A stretch of 12,232 nt of DNA from positions 1 to 12,232 of the forward strand of contig CAKTTR010000055.1 in assembly GCA_934615645.1 (NCBI GenBank). The letters are read 5' to 3'. Below the pieces are notes generated by a model. The model was given only the letters and a program-made list of their open reading frames with translations. It had not been told where the DNA came from and did not search any database. Source of the stretch: an uncultured Oscillospiraceae bacterium. GTDB taxonomy: Bacteria > Bacillota > Clostridia > Oscillospirales > Oscillospiraceae. The translations under genes and the position numbers were made by a program. This document shows, one piece after another, positions 1 to 6,073 of this stretch (the first letter of the stretch is position 1; every line of letters begins with the position of its first letter).

Positions 1-2523
1 GTTCAGGCCGCTGCCGTCGCTGAGCTCTTCGAAACCGTCAAAGGCCAGATACTGCTTATAGTCGGTGTTGTTGATATCGGGATCATTCATGAAATCTATG
101 AACGCCTGCTTGTTGATGGTATTGACGTTCACTGCTTCGTAGTCAAGCCACCATCTGGTGCTGTTGAATTTGCTGCGGAGGTCTTCGGGATAGCTGCTCC
201 AGTATTTGTAGAGGACCCGCATCGGCGTACTGCCGTAGCCCGCCACGGAGCCAAACCGGATGCAATCCTTGTTGACACTGGCGTAATTCGAAGTCGCCTC
301 CGGGGCTGCGGCCATCGTCACCCAGCAGAGCTTGGGGGCGTAGTTGTAAAAAACCGTACCCGAGATGAATGTGCCCACCAGGCCGCCAGCGCATGCGCCG
401 GTACCGCCTGTGGCTTTGATCTTCCCGGTGTAGCCCTCGGACTGGGTATAGCCGCAGCGGACCAGATCCGAAAGATCGCTCGCGCCCACGAGGCCGCCTG
501 CAACCGCCCAGCCGGGATCACCGGGATGGGCAAATTGTCCTTCATAGTCCGATACAGTGCTCTCGTACTTTGCGGAAGCGCTGACAGAGGTATCGCGGCA
601 GACCAAATTGGTCAGCGTCGCGTTCGCCGCACTGCCGACTACGCCGCCAGCATGGCAGACGCCGTAGGTGCCGCTGTTTGTCGCGTTCACGGAGCTGTTT
701 GAAACGGAGCAGTAAAGCAGGCTGCCGCCGTTGACGTATCCGGCGATGGCGCCGGCATACATCTTGGTGGTCACTGAACTGGCGCTGACGCAGCTGTTGA
801 CCGCATTGATTTTTATATTTTCCACCCGCAGATTCCGCACCGTGCCAGTGAGCTCGCCGAACAGACCTACATAGGAATTCTCACGATACACGGTTGAGTC
901 GATCGTGCAGTTGGAGATGGTATAGCCGTTGCCGTCGAAGCTGCCGGTGAATTTCTGGATGGGGCTGGCACCCAGATTGCTGTAATCCAGATCCGCCTTC
1001 AGCACAAAGTGCTCATCACTATGCTGCTTGATGGAATTAAACTGCACGGCTGTCTTGATCACATAGGGATAGTCCGCCGTGCCCAAGCCCGCGGCAAAGA
1101 TGTCGCCGCCTGTTTCTTCGTAGACCGTGATGGTATAGGTGTGGACGGTCTGGCCGCCAAAGCTCACGTGCAGCTTTTCGGTATAAGGTCCGCTGGGGGT
1201 AACGGGGATGATGACCGTGGAACCTTCCCCACCGCTGCTGCTTCCCCCCATTTCATCCTTTGCTTTGATGTGGACATAGTAGTCATCGTAGATCGTGAGC
1301 GTACTGCCCTTCTCCACGCTCAGCTTCGCGATACCGGCAAAGGCGTCGCAGAATTCGTCATCGAAGTAGTTTTTCAGCTCCTCCGCCGGGTCCGCCAGCC
1401 AGAAGCTGCCGCCGCGCTCGGCCCCAAAGCCGTTATAATCCACCGTCCGGTTCAGGAGCGATCCTTCGCCGGTCTGATAGACCAGGGAAATGGGCGCATC
1501 GCTGTGGTAGTTACTGCGCATATCGGCCAGGATGCAGCCCGCCGTCAGCTCCACGGAGCTCCAGAGGGCGGCGATCGTGGTGTCGATCTGGCCCTGGGTC
1601 AGCTTGGTGCCGAAGTCCGTCGTGTAGACGCCGCCGTTTGTGTCGATGACGCCGGTCTGATACAGGGCGATGGCCTGCTCATAATAGACACCCATGACAT
1701 AGGCGTAGTAGAGATAGCTGATCATATCCTGGGTGCTCTCGGCTGCCTTGGCCCGGGCGTCTTCCTCGCTCATGCCGCCATCCTTGTAGGCCAGGATATA
1801 GTACTGGGACAAAACATCGATGACGCTTCCGGGGCTCGAATAGATATACTTGCCCTGCAGATACCGGCCCAGCTTATCAACCGCCGAGTGCAGGCTGCCG
1901 CTGTATTCCACGTCCTGCAGCTGGTAGAACTGGTCGAAGAGGTTCTTCTGGTACTCGTCCGACGCGCCGTTTGCCAGCATGTTCGTCATCAACTTGTCAT
2001 AATAGCTGATGCCCTCGTAGTATTCGTTGAAGAAGTCAAAGAACGTGTCGAGGTATGTACTGTATTTGAGCTCCAGCTTCGTGTCCTTGATCTGCTGGCT
2101 CAGGCCCTCCATCTGCTGAGACAGACTGCGCAGGCCGTTTGTGACCGTGCTCTGCAGCTGATAGATGGCGGCGTTGTTCTTCTCCAGCTGGGAGTTGATG
2201 CCCTTGAGCTCGGCCTCCACCTGGCTCAGGTCGACCTTCTGGATGATGGTCTCCTGGGTCGAGCTCCCGGAGCTGCCGCCGAAGTCGATGCCGGTGAAGT
2301 CCGCCGCGGCATACTTGAACATCGCCAGTACGCCCTTACCGGCGCCCTTGTCGGCGTCGTTCTTGCAGGCTTTGATACAGCCGTTGACGATCGAGGTACA
2401 CATCTTCAAGCCGGTCCCAATGACTGCACCGATGACGGCGTCCGCCTGGGGCGTCATGGTCGGCACCGCAATGCCAAAAACCATGGACAGGCACAGTAGA
2501 ATGCTGAGCAGCCGTTTTTTCAT
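1..2523 (-). CDS. Large secreted GLUG-repeat protein with helical N-terminal half (3' end outside window)
   Basis: An open frame of 841 codons runs from the ATG at 2523 off the left edge, so the C-terminus is missing. Residues 1-29 form a signal peptide (MKKR, hydrophobic core, then ADA before the likely cleavage site). Residues 90-155 are heptad-like and Gln/Leu-rich (probable coiled coil). Residues 155-400 look all-helical and rich in Tyr/Phe. A Gly/Ser linker lies at 426-436. From about 480 the pattern changes to a beta-repeat surface protein: GTADYPYVIKT (481-491), FTGSFDGNGYTISN (525-538), YVGLFGELTGTVRNL (551-565), then AGAIAGYV, AGGVVG and AGGLVG repeats. This is the GLUG motif pattern of Firmicute and Bacteroides surface proteins, usually taken to be adhesive. 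No LPXTG or SLH anchor is visible in the part present. It is probably cotranscribed with the TetR gene upstream. The exact role is unknown. Confidence 0.9.
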   Translation of the reverse strand, partial: MKKRLLSILLCLSMVFGIAVPTMTPQADAVIGAVIGTGLKMCTSIVNGCIKACKNDADKGAGKGVLAMFKYAAADFTGIDFGGSSGSSTQETIIQKVDLSQVEAELKGINSQLEKNNAAIYQLQSTVTNGLRSLSQQMEGLSQQIKDTKLELKYSTYLDTFFDFFNEYYEGISYYDKLMTNMLANGASDEYQKNLFDQFYQLQDVEYSGSLHSAVDKLGRYLQGKYIYSSPGSVIDVLSQYYILAYKDGGMSEEDARAKAAESTQDMISYLYYAYVMGVYYEQAIALYQTGVIDTNGGVYTTDFGTKLTQGQIDTTIAALWSSVELTAGCILADMRSNYHSDAPISLVYQTGEGSLLNRTVDYNGFGAERGGSFWLADPAEELKNYFDDEFCDAFAGIAKLSVEKGSTLTIYDDYYVHIKAKDEMGGSSSGGEGSTVIIPVTPSGPYTEKLHVSFGGQTVHTYTITVYEETGGDIFAAGLGTADYPYVIKTAVQFNSIKQHSDEHFVLKADLDYSNLGASPIQKFTGSFDGNGYTISNCTIDSTVYRENSYVGLFGELTGTVRNLRVENIKINAVNSCVSASSVTTKMYAGAIAGYVNGGSLLYCSVSNSSVNATNSGTYGVCHAGGVVGSAANATLTNLVCRDTSVSASAKYESTVSDYEGQFAHPGDPGWAVAGGLVGASDLSDLVRCGYTQSEGYTGKIKATGGTGACAGGLVGTFISGTVFYNYAPKLCWVTMAAAPEATSNYASVNKDCIRFGSVAGYGSTPMRVLYKYWSSYPEDLRSKFNSTRWWLDYEAVNVNTINKQAFIDFMNDPDINNTDYKQYLAFDGFEELSDGSGLN

Positions 2524-2526
2524 AGG

Positions 2527-2535
2527 TTCCTCCTT
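2527..2535 (-). promoter_or_regulatory. Ribosome binding site of the GLUG gene, overlapping the TetR stop
   Basis: On the minus strand AAGGAGGAA lies 3 bases before the ATG at 2523, with the GGAGG core about 5 bases away. The TAA stop of the TetR frame (2536-2534) overlaps its first bases. This fixes the start of the secreted protein. It also suggests the two genes were translationally coupled. Confidence 0.85.
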
Positions 2536-3244
2536 ATTGCGCTTCCCGCGCTGTGTTCCGTGCCAGCTCCCCTTCAAAGCCCAGCTCCGCCTGGCGTACG
2601 GTGCTGGCGATGATTTTCTCCGCAGCAGACCGCAGGTCCGCCTGCACAATCTGCTCGATGACCGGCGCGTATTCCGCCTCCGGGACCTCATAGAGCCGAT
2701 AGCAGCAGGACAAAAACCGCCGCAGCTTTCGTTCCATCGTAAAATACTTATCTCATTTGCGCGCCATAAACCCCCGGGTCACACTGGCAGAGGCGATCTC
2801 CAGCTCAAAGAAATCGTTCTCATGCGCCTGGGGCAGATACGGCCGAAAGATCTCGCAAAGCCTGCCCAGCATACTGCGGTAGATGAAATCCGACGTCGTC
2901 GGCAGCGTGTAAGCCGTGACGTACAGCTCCCGCAGAGGCTCTGACAGCTCCGTGATGTGCAGCTGCAGCGCCGTCTCCAGGCCATAGAGCAGCAGCGGGT
3001 TTTTGACCTCCGCCAGCATGCCCTCCGCTTTCTGGAATTGGCCGGTGAACATGATCTTCGTCAGCGCCAGCAACAGTGCCTCCTTATTTTCAAAGGCGGC
3101 AAAAAAGGATGCGGGCGACATCCCCGCCTGCCGGGCGATCTGGGCCGTCGTCGTCTTCTCGTAACCGTGCTCTAAAAATAACGCAATGGCAGCATGCAGC
3201 ATTTTATTTCGCCGGATAATCCCGCGTTCCTGCAATCCCCGCAT
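2534..3244 (-). pseudogene. TetR/AcrR-family regulator interrupted by an in-frame TGA
   Basis: The first 163 residues hold a TetR DNA-binding domain: helix-turn-helix at about 32-58 (TTAQIARQAGMSPASFFAAF) followed by a helical ligand/dimer domain. The frame stops at TGA (2755-2753) after GFMARK. It continues in the same frame with DKYFTMERKLRRFL and 67 more codons from an ATG at 2737 to TAA at 2534. Joined, the product would be 236 residues, a normal TetR length, and both parts read as one helical C-terminal domain. From memory, related clostridial TetRs have Cys at the stop position (pattern CDxYFT); this is not verified. The start chosen is the ATG at 3244, which has AAAGGAGGA 6 bases upstream. 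An upstream in-frame TTG (3280) and ATG (3250) are poorly placed for that site. The likely cause is a recent nonsense mutation or a sequencing error. Confidence 0.8.
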
Positions 3245-3250
3245 CGGCAT

Positions 3251-3259
3251 TCCTCCTTT
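3251..3259 (-). promoter_or_regulatory. Ribosome binding site deciding the TetR start
   Basis: AAAGGAGGA on the minus strand ends directly against ATG 3250 and 6 bases before ATG 3244. Spacing favours 3244, giving a protein that starts MRGLQERG. Confidence 0.7.
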
Positions 3260-3319
3260 GTATCTAGGCTTTGTTCCCAAGCCTTGATCGCAGTTCTAAT
3301 TAAAATCCCATCTTTAGTA

Positions 3320-3333
3320 TTGACTGTGGTCAA
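3320..3333. promoter_or_regulatory. Candidate operator: perfect inverted repeat at the TetR start site
   Basis: TTGAC-TGTG-GTCAA has 5-base arms and a 4-base centre. It abuts the -10 box at 3334-3339 and covers the predicted transcription start near 3327. A dyad there fits autorepression by the TetR product. The arms are short, so chance cannot be excluded. Confidence 0.45.
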
Positions 3334-3362
3334 ATTATAGCATACGATTTCCCCAATTGCAA
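3334..3362 (-). promoter_or_regulatory. Sigma-A promoter of the TetR-GLUG operon
   Basis: On the minus strand TTGCAA (3362-3357), a 17-base spacer and TATAAT (3339-3334), with TGC directly before the -10 as an extended element. The predicted start near 3327 gives a leader of about 83 bases. Confidence 0.7.
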
Positions 3363-3404
3363 TACCCGCCGCCGCATTTTCTGTAGCAAATTACAAGGTA
3401 GGGA

Positions 3405-3433
3405 TGGAAATTCCCCGCCCCACCTGCTATACT
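3405..3433 (+). promoter_or_regulatory. Probable sigma-A promoter of the divergent dehydrogenase
   Basis: TGGAAA (3405-3410, 4 of 6), a 17-base spacer and TATACT (3428-3433) preceded by TGC (extended -10). The start near 3440 gives a leader of about 90 bases that is GC-rich and could fold. A GGAA-A-TTCC dyad overlaps the -35 (3406-3414). Confidence 0.55.
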
Positions 3434-3530
3434 AGAAGCAGCGCGATCCTCCGCGTGGCAAACCCGCCGCGCCCAGCCCCTTGCGGGCGGCGCAGCATTT
3501 TAACGCACAGCAGAAAGGACCGATGATTTT

Positions 3531-4277
3531 ATGGAAAAGAGCAGAAAAACCGTCGTCGTGACCGGCGCTTCCAAGGGGCTCGGCCTTGGCATTGTGACCC
3601 GCCTGGCGCAGGAGGGGTACGACATCATCGCCCACTATAACAGCGGCGATATCACAGCGGCCCGTCAGGTCTGCGCCGACGCCGGAGTCCAGTTTACCGC
3701 CTTCCAGGCAGACCTTTCGCGTGAAGCCGAAGTCTTCGCCCTGGCAGAGAAGATCAACGCCTGCGGCGATATCTACGGTCTTGTCAACAACGCCGGCGTG
3801 TGCCTGTTTGAGAATTTCTTGGAGATCCCCATCGAGCACTACGATTTCACCTTTAACGTCAATATGAAGGCCCCGTTTATCCTGACGCAGCAGCTGGCCA
3901 AGCAGATGGTCTCCCGGGGCATCCATGGGCGCATTGTCAACTTCTCCTCCATCACCGCCGTCTCCGCCAGCGCGACCCAGGTGCATTATGGTGCGGCCAA
4001 GGGCGCCATCTCCTCCTTTACTAGGATGGCCGCCGAGGCCCTCGGCAAATACGGCATCACCGTCAACGCCGTCATGCCCGGCCCGGTCCCCACAAAGCAT
4101 AATTCCGCCTACCTGGCGCAGGACGCGACCCGCGCAGAGCTGTGCGGCCGCATCCCGATGGGCTCCTACGGCAACCCTGCCTATATCGCCGACGGCGTCG
4201 CCTATTTCCTCGGCGAAAAAGCCTGCTGGACCACCGGTGTCCTCCTCCCCGTCGACGGCGGCTACCTCGCCAAGTAA
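3531..4277 (+). CDS. Short-chain dehydrogenase/reductase (FabG-like SDR)
   Basis: This is a 248-residue classical SDR, a cytosolic NAD(P)-dependent oxidoreductase. Visible motifs are the nucleotide loop TGASKGLG (11-18), NNAG (86-89), Asn111, Ser139/Ser140 and the catalytic pair Tyr153/Lys157 in YGAAK. The last part has PGPVPT (183-188) and the C-terminal PVDGG (240-244). The Ser-Tyr spacing of 13 is standard. Length and motifs match 3-oxoacyl-ACP reductase-like enzymes, but no fatty-acid genes are nearby, so the substrate is not known. The start is set by GAAAGGA at 3513-3519, 11 bases before the ATG. An earlier ATG at 3523 is out of frame. The gene is divergent from the interrupted TetR, which may regulate it, and ends before a strong terminator. 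Confidence 0.93.
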   Translation: MEKSRKTVVVTGASKGLGLGIVTRLAQEGYDIIAHYNSGDITAARQVCADAGVQFTAFQADLSREAEVFALAEKINACGDIYGLVNNAGVCLFENFLEIPIEHYDFTFNVNMKAPFILTQQLAKQMVSRGIHGRIVNFSSITAVSASATQVHYGAAKGAISSFTRMAAEALGKYGITVNAVMPGPVPTKHNSAYLAQDATRAELCGRIPMGSYGNPAYIADGVAYFLGEKACWTTGVLLPVDGGYLAK

Positions 4278-4315
4278 CCCCCAGCACCGCTTGCAAAAAA
4301 AACATAAAGCGAAAC

Positions 4316-4346
4316 AAAAAGGAACGGCCCCCGCCGTTCCTTTTTT
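4316..4346 (+). terminator. Rho-independent terminator after the dehydrogenase (bidirectional)
   Basis: Stem GGAACGGC (4321-4328), loop CCCC, stem GCCGTTCC (4333-4340), flanked by AAAAA and TTTTTT. It can work in both directions. Its stem is nearly the same as that of the hairpin at 4627-4655. Confidence 0.92.
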
Positions 4347-4626
4347 GAAGCCGCAAAAAAGCCTCGCAGAGTTTGCGCCGCGCACGGCGCAAAAAAATTC
4401 TAATCCGTTTTTTCCGGCGGCAAGTGGGTGAGACTCCAAGAGCACAAGCGTAGCGCAGCGCGATTGGCTAAGTCGAACCCATGCAGCGCATACGTCGGGA
4501 AAAACTCTTCTCGTCTCGCAAACGTGCGAGCTGTGCGCCCACGGCGCGCAGCGAGTGCGCTGCAGCGAGACGCAATCCCCTCAAACGAGAACCCAGCGCA
4601 GCGGTTCTCGTTTGAAAGCGTGCGCG
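4347..4626. other. Structured non-coding element between twin terminators
   Basis: No credible gene is present in these 280 bases. They are dense in hairpins: TTTGCGCCG/CGGCGCAAA with a 4-base loop (4372-4393), CTCGCA/TGCGAG (4515-4530), GCGCC/GGCGC (4535-4547), GCAGCG/CGCTGC (4548-4563) and a 13-bp perfect stem (4581-4615). An outer stem CGTCTCGC (4512-4519) pairs with GCGAGACG (4565-4572) and can enclose the two inner stems as a three-way junction. Short frames of 87 and 93 codons are open on both strands, but neither resembles a protein or has a good ribosome site. Possible identities are a dispersed intergenic repeat, a non-autonomous mobile element or a structured RNA. I cannot name a family. 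Confidence 0.6.
4581..4615. repeat. Perfect 13-bp inverted repeat
   Basis: TCAAACGAGAACC (4581-4593), 9-base loop, GGTTCTCGTTTGA (4603-4615). This is the strongest stem in the element after the flanking terminators. There is no T-run after it on either strand, so it is not a simple terminator. Confidence 0.85.
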
Positions 4627-4655
4627 AAAAAGGAACGGCTACCCGTTCCTTTTTT
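4627..4655 (-). terminator. Terminator of the CBS-domain gene (bidirectional)
   Basis: Stem GGAACGG (4632-4638), loop CTAC, stem CCGTTCC (4643-4649), flanked by AAAAA and TTTTTT. Pairing continues outward through the A/T runs into GTGCGCG and TGCACAC with one mismatch and one wobble, giving a stem of about 19 pairs. It lies just past the stop of the minus-strand CBS gene. Confidence 0.9.
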
Positions 4656-4665
4656 GCACACACTT

Positions 4666-5079
4666 TTACATATCCGATGTATCAAAATGCTGCAGCCAGT
4701 ACTGCATGATCGCCCGGCGGGTGACGAGGCCGATAAAGGCGCCCTTGTCGTCAATGACCGGCACGAAGTTCTGGTCCGACGCTGCGAAGAGCAGGGCGCT
4801 CATCTCCGTCGAGACCGGCACGGGCCGGTTGTCCCGCCGGTGGTGGATCTCCATAATGGAGTGCTCCTCCGTCTTGCGCAGGTCCATCTGGCAGAGGTCC
4901 TTCACCGCCCATAATAGGTCGCCCTCTGTCAGCGCCCCGCGGTACGCGCCGTCCCGGGAAATGATGGGGATAGCCGAATAGCCGACCTTCTGCATCTTTT
5001 CCATCGCCTGACGGATGGTATAGTCATCATATAAGTAATCACAGGAAGCCTTCGGGGTCAGAAAAAACAGGATGTTCAT
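4666..5079 (-). CDS. Tandem CBS-domain protein
   Basis: 137 residues made of two CBS domains (about 7-62 and 70-127), with the typical GYSAIPII and NFVPVIDDKGAFIGLVTRR strands and the TEGDLLWA helix start. CBS pairs (Bateman modules) usually bind adenine nucleotides and act as energy or ligand sensors. No enzyme or channel domain is attached, so it must act through a partner or as a stand-alone sensor. The start at ATG 5079 has AAGGAG 8 bases upstream. The frame stays open to 5472 but the extra residues look non-domain and lack a ribosome site. It is divergent from spoVT across 310 bases. From memory, similar stand-alone CBS proteins are common in Clostridia; the role is unknown. Confidence 0.88.
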   Translation of the reverse strand: MNILFFLTPKASCDYLYDDYTIRQAMEKMQKVGYSAIPIISRDGAYRGALTEGDLLWAVKDLCQMDLRKTEEHSIMEIHHRRDNRPVPVSTEMSALLFAASDQNFVPVIDDKGAFIGLVTRRAIMQYWLQHFDTSDM

Positions 5080-5156
5080 ACGCTGCTCCTTCGCCAACGA
5101 TTCCGCCCCGCTTTTTCGCGCAAAGGCGACGAAAAACAGGCGGTCATTACAAAAAT

Positions 5157-5185
5157 AGTATAGCACACTTTCGCCGTCATTCGGT
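5157..5185 (-). promoter_or_regulatory. Possible promoter of the CBS gene
   Basis: TATACT (5162-5157) with TGC in front (extended -10). The -35 at 17-base spacing (ACCGAA) is poor. The start near 5150 gives a leader of about 70 bases. Confidence 0.4.
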
Positions 5186-5251
5186 GAACGAATTGTAAAC
5201 ATCCCGCCCCGCGCGCCAAAGCGCCGGACGCGCCCGCCGATGCTGCCGGGA

Positions 5252-5280
5252 GAATAAGCTGGAAATAACTGCGGATAATA
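5252..5280 (+). promoter_or_regulatory. Possible sigma-G/sigma-F-type promoter of spoVT
   Basis: GAATA (5252-5256), 17 bases, GATAATA (5274-5280). The forespore sigma-G consensus in Bacillus is about GHATR-N17/18-CATWHTA, so this differs at one -10 base. B. subtilis spoVT is known to be sigma-G dependent. No good sigma-A -35 pairs with this -10. The rest of the 5080-5389 gap holds the divergent CBS promoter and nothing else I recognise. Confidence 0.4.
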
Positions 5281-5389
5281 AGGGCGGAAACCATCCCCAA
5301 CCATCGCATTCCCCGGCTCCCGCGCCCCGGAAAAATCCCCCTGGCGCAGCAAAAATCGCAGAAAATCAATGAGAAAGGCTTGAGAATTT

Positions 5390-5932
5390 ATGAAGGCTAC
5401 AGGTATCGTTCGCAGGATCGACGACCTCGGTCGCGTCGTCATCCCCAAAGAAATCCGCCGCACCCTGCACATCCGCGAGGGCGACCCCCTGGAAATTTAT
5501 ACGGAAAAGGACGGCGAGGTGATCTTTAAAAAGTACTCCCCGATGGGGGATCTGCAGAATTTCGCCGTGCAGATGTGCGACGCCATAGGAAAAAACACAG
5601 GGCATATCGCCGCCGTCTCAGACCGCGACAGCATCATCGCCCTGGCCGGTGCGCCGCGGCGGGAGCTTTTGGACAAGCCCAACTCGGCAGATCTGGAGCA
5701 GATCATGGAGCGGCGCAAGTGCTACCGCTACACGCCGGGCAGCGCAAAGCTGCGGGCCGCCGAGACAGCCGACCGCTATCACCTCGGCATCGCCGCGCCC
5801 ATCGTCTCCCAGGGTGATCTGATGGGCTGCGTCATGCTGCTGATGGACGAGCACGAGCAGGCCCCCGGTGAGGGCGACCAGCGCCTGGCCCAGACCGTCG
5901 CGGGATTTTTGGCAAAGCAGATGGAGAATTAA
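5390..5932 (+). CDS. spoVT: Stage V sporulation protein T (AbrB-type regulator)
   Basis: 180 residues, the usual SpoVT length. Residues 1-50 are the AbrB/SpoVT swapped-hairpin DNA-binding domain (MKATGIVRRIDDLGRVVIPK, then EIRRTLHIREGDPLEIYTE), almost the textbook sequence. Residues 56-178 form the GAF-like sensory domain. In Bacillus, SpoVT is a tetrameric forespore regulator that tunes sigma-G genes and affects coat formation and germination. The start is the ATG at 5390, with AGAAAGG at 5372-5378. It is a single-gene unit closed by a strong terminator. The match implies a spore former, and the gene is intact. Confidence 0.96.
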   Translation: MKATGIVRRIDDLGRVVIPKEIRRTLHIREGDPLEIYTEKDGEVIFKKYSPMGDLQNFAVQMCDAIGKNTGHIAAVSDRDSIIALAGAPRRELLDKPNSADLEQIMERRKCYRYTPGSAKLRAAETADRYHLGIAAPIVSQGDLMGCVMLLMDEHEQAPGEGDQRLAQTVAGFLAKQMEN

Positions 5933-5936
5933 GCTG

Positions 5937-5977
5937 TGCAGCATTGCGGCCCGCTTGCCGCAGTGCTGCATTTTTCC
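5937..5977 (+). terminator. Terminator of spoVT
   Basis: 14-pair stem TGCAGCATTGCGGC (5937-5950) with GCCGCAGTGCTGCA (5957-5970), one G-U pair, 6-base loop, followed by TTTTT. It begins four bases after the spoVT stop. Confidence 0.93.
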
Positions 5978-6038
5978 TGCGCTGCGCTCCTTAAAATCTA
6001 CATATATTGCAAAAATATACCTAGGGCCGAAATATAAT

Positions 6039-6067
6039 TTGCCACGCCTTTTAAAGTATGGTATAAT
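6039..6067 (+). promoter_or_regulatory. Strong promoter predicting a leaderless mRNA
   Basis: TTGCCA (6039-6044), 17 bases, TATAAT (6062-6067) with TGG before it (extended -10). The expected start, about 7 bases after the -10, falls on the A of the ATG at 6074. No Shine-Dalgarno sequence precedes that ATG. A second TATAAT lies at 6033-6038 with TTGCAA 20 bases upstream, a less favourable spacing. Confidence 0.7.
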
Positions 6068-6073
6068 TGTCAT

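Noticed and set aside
2753..2755. Selenocysteine at the TetR TGA
   Set aside because: No convincing SECIS-like hairpin is seen just downstream, and TetR regulators are not known selenoproteins. Kept only as a remote option.
1009..2944. Long plus-strand frames (496 and 259 codons) over the secreted protein gene
   Set aside because: They are antisense to a gene with a signal peptide, ribosome site and GLUG repeats. They lack known domains and arise from GC-rich codon bias.
4372..4393. Hairpin TTTGCGCCG/CGGCGCAAA read as a terminator
   Set aside because: It is followed by A rather than T on the plus strand. On the minus strand the T-run comes before the stem, so it lacks terminator polarity.
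3432..4445. Minus-strand frame of 337 codons over the first dehydrogenase
   Set aside because: It is the antisense shadow of a well-supported SDR and runs through its terminator.
4400..4709. 87- and 93-codon frames in the structured element
   Set aside because: Both strands are open through the same hairpins, the residues are Arg/Ser/Ala-rich, no proper ribosome site is present, and the frames cross the terminator.
5080..5472. N-terminal extension of the CBS protein
   Set aside because: The frame is open but the extra residues are low in structure and overlap the spoVT start on the other strand. A good ribosome site precedes the ATG at 5079.
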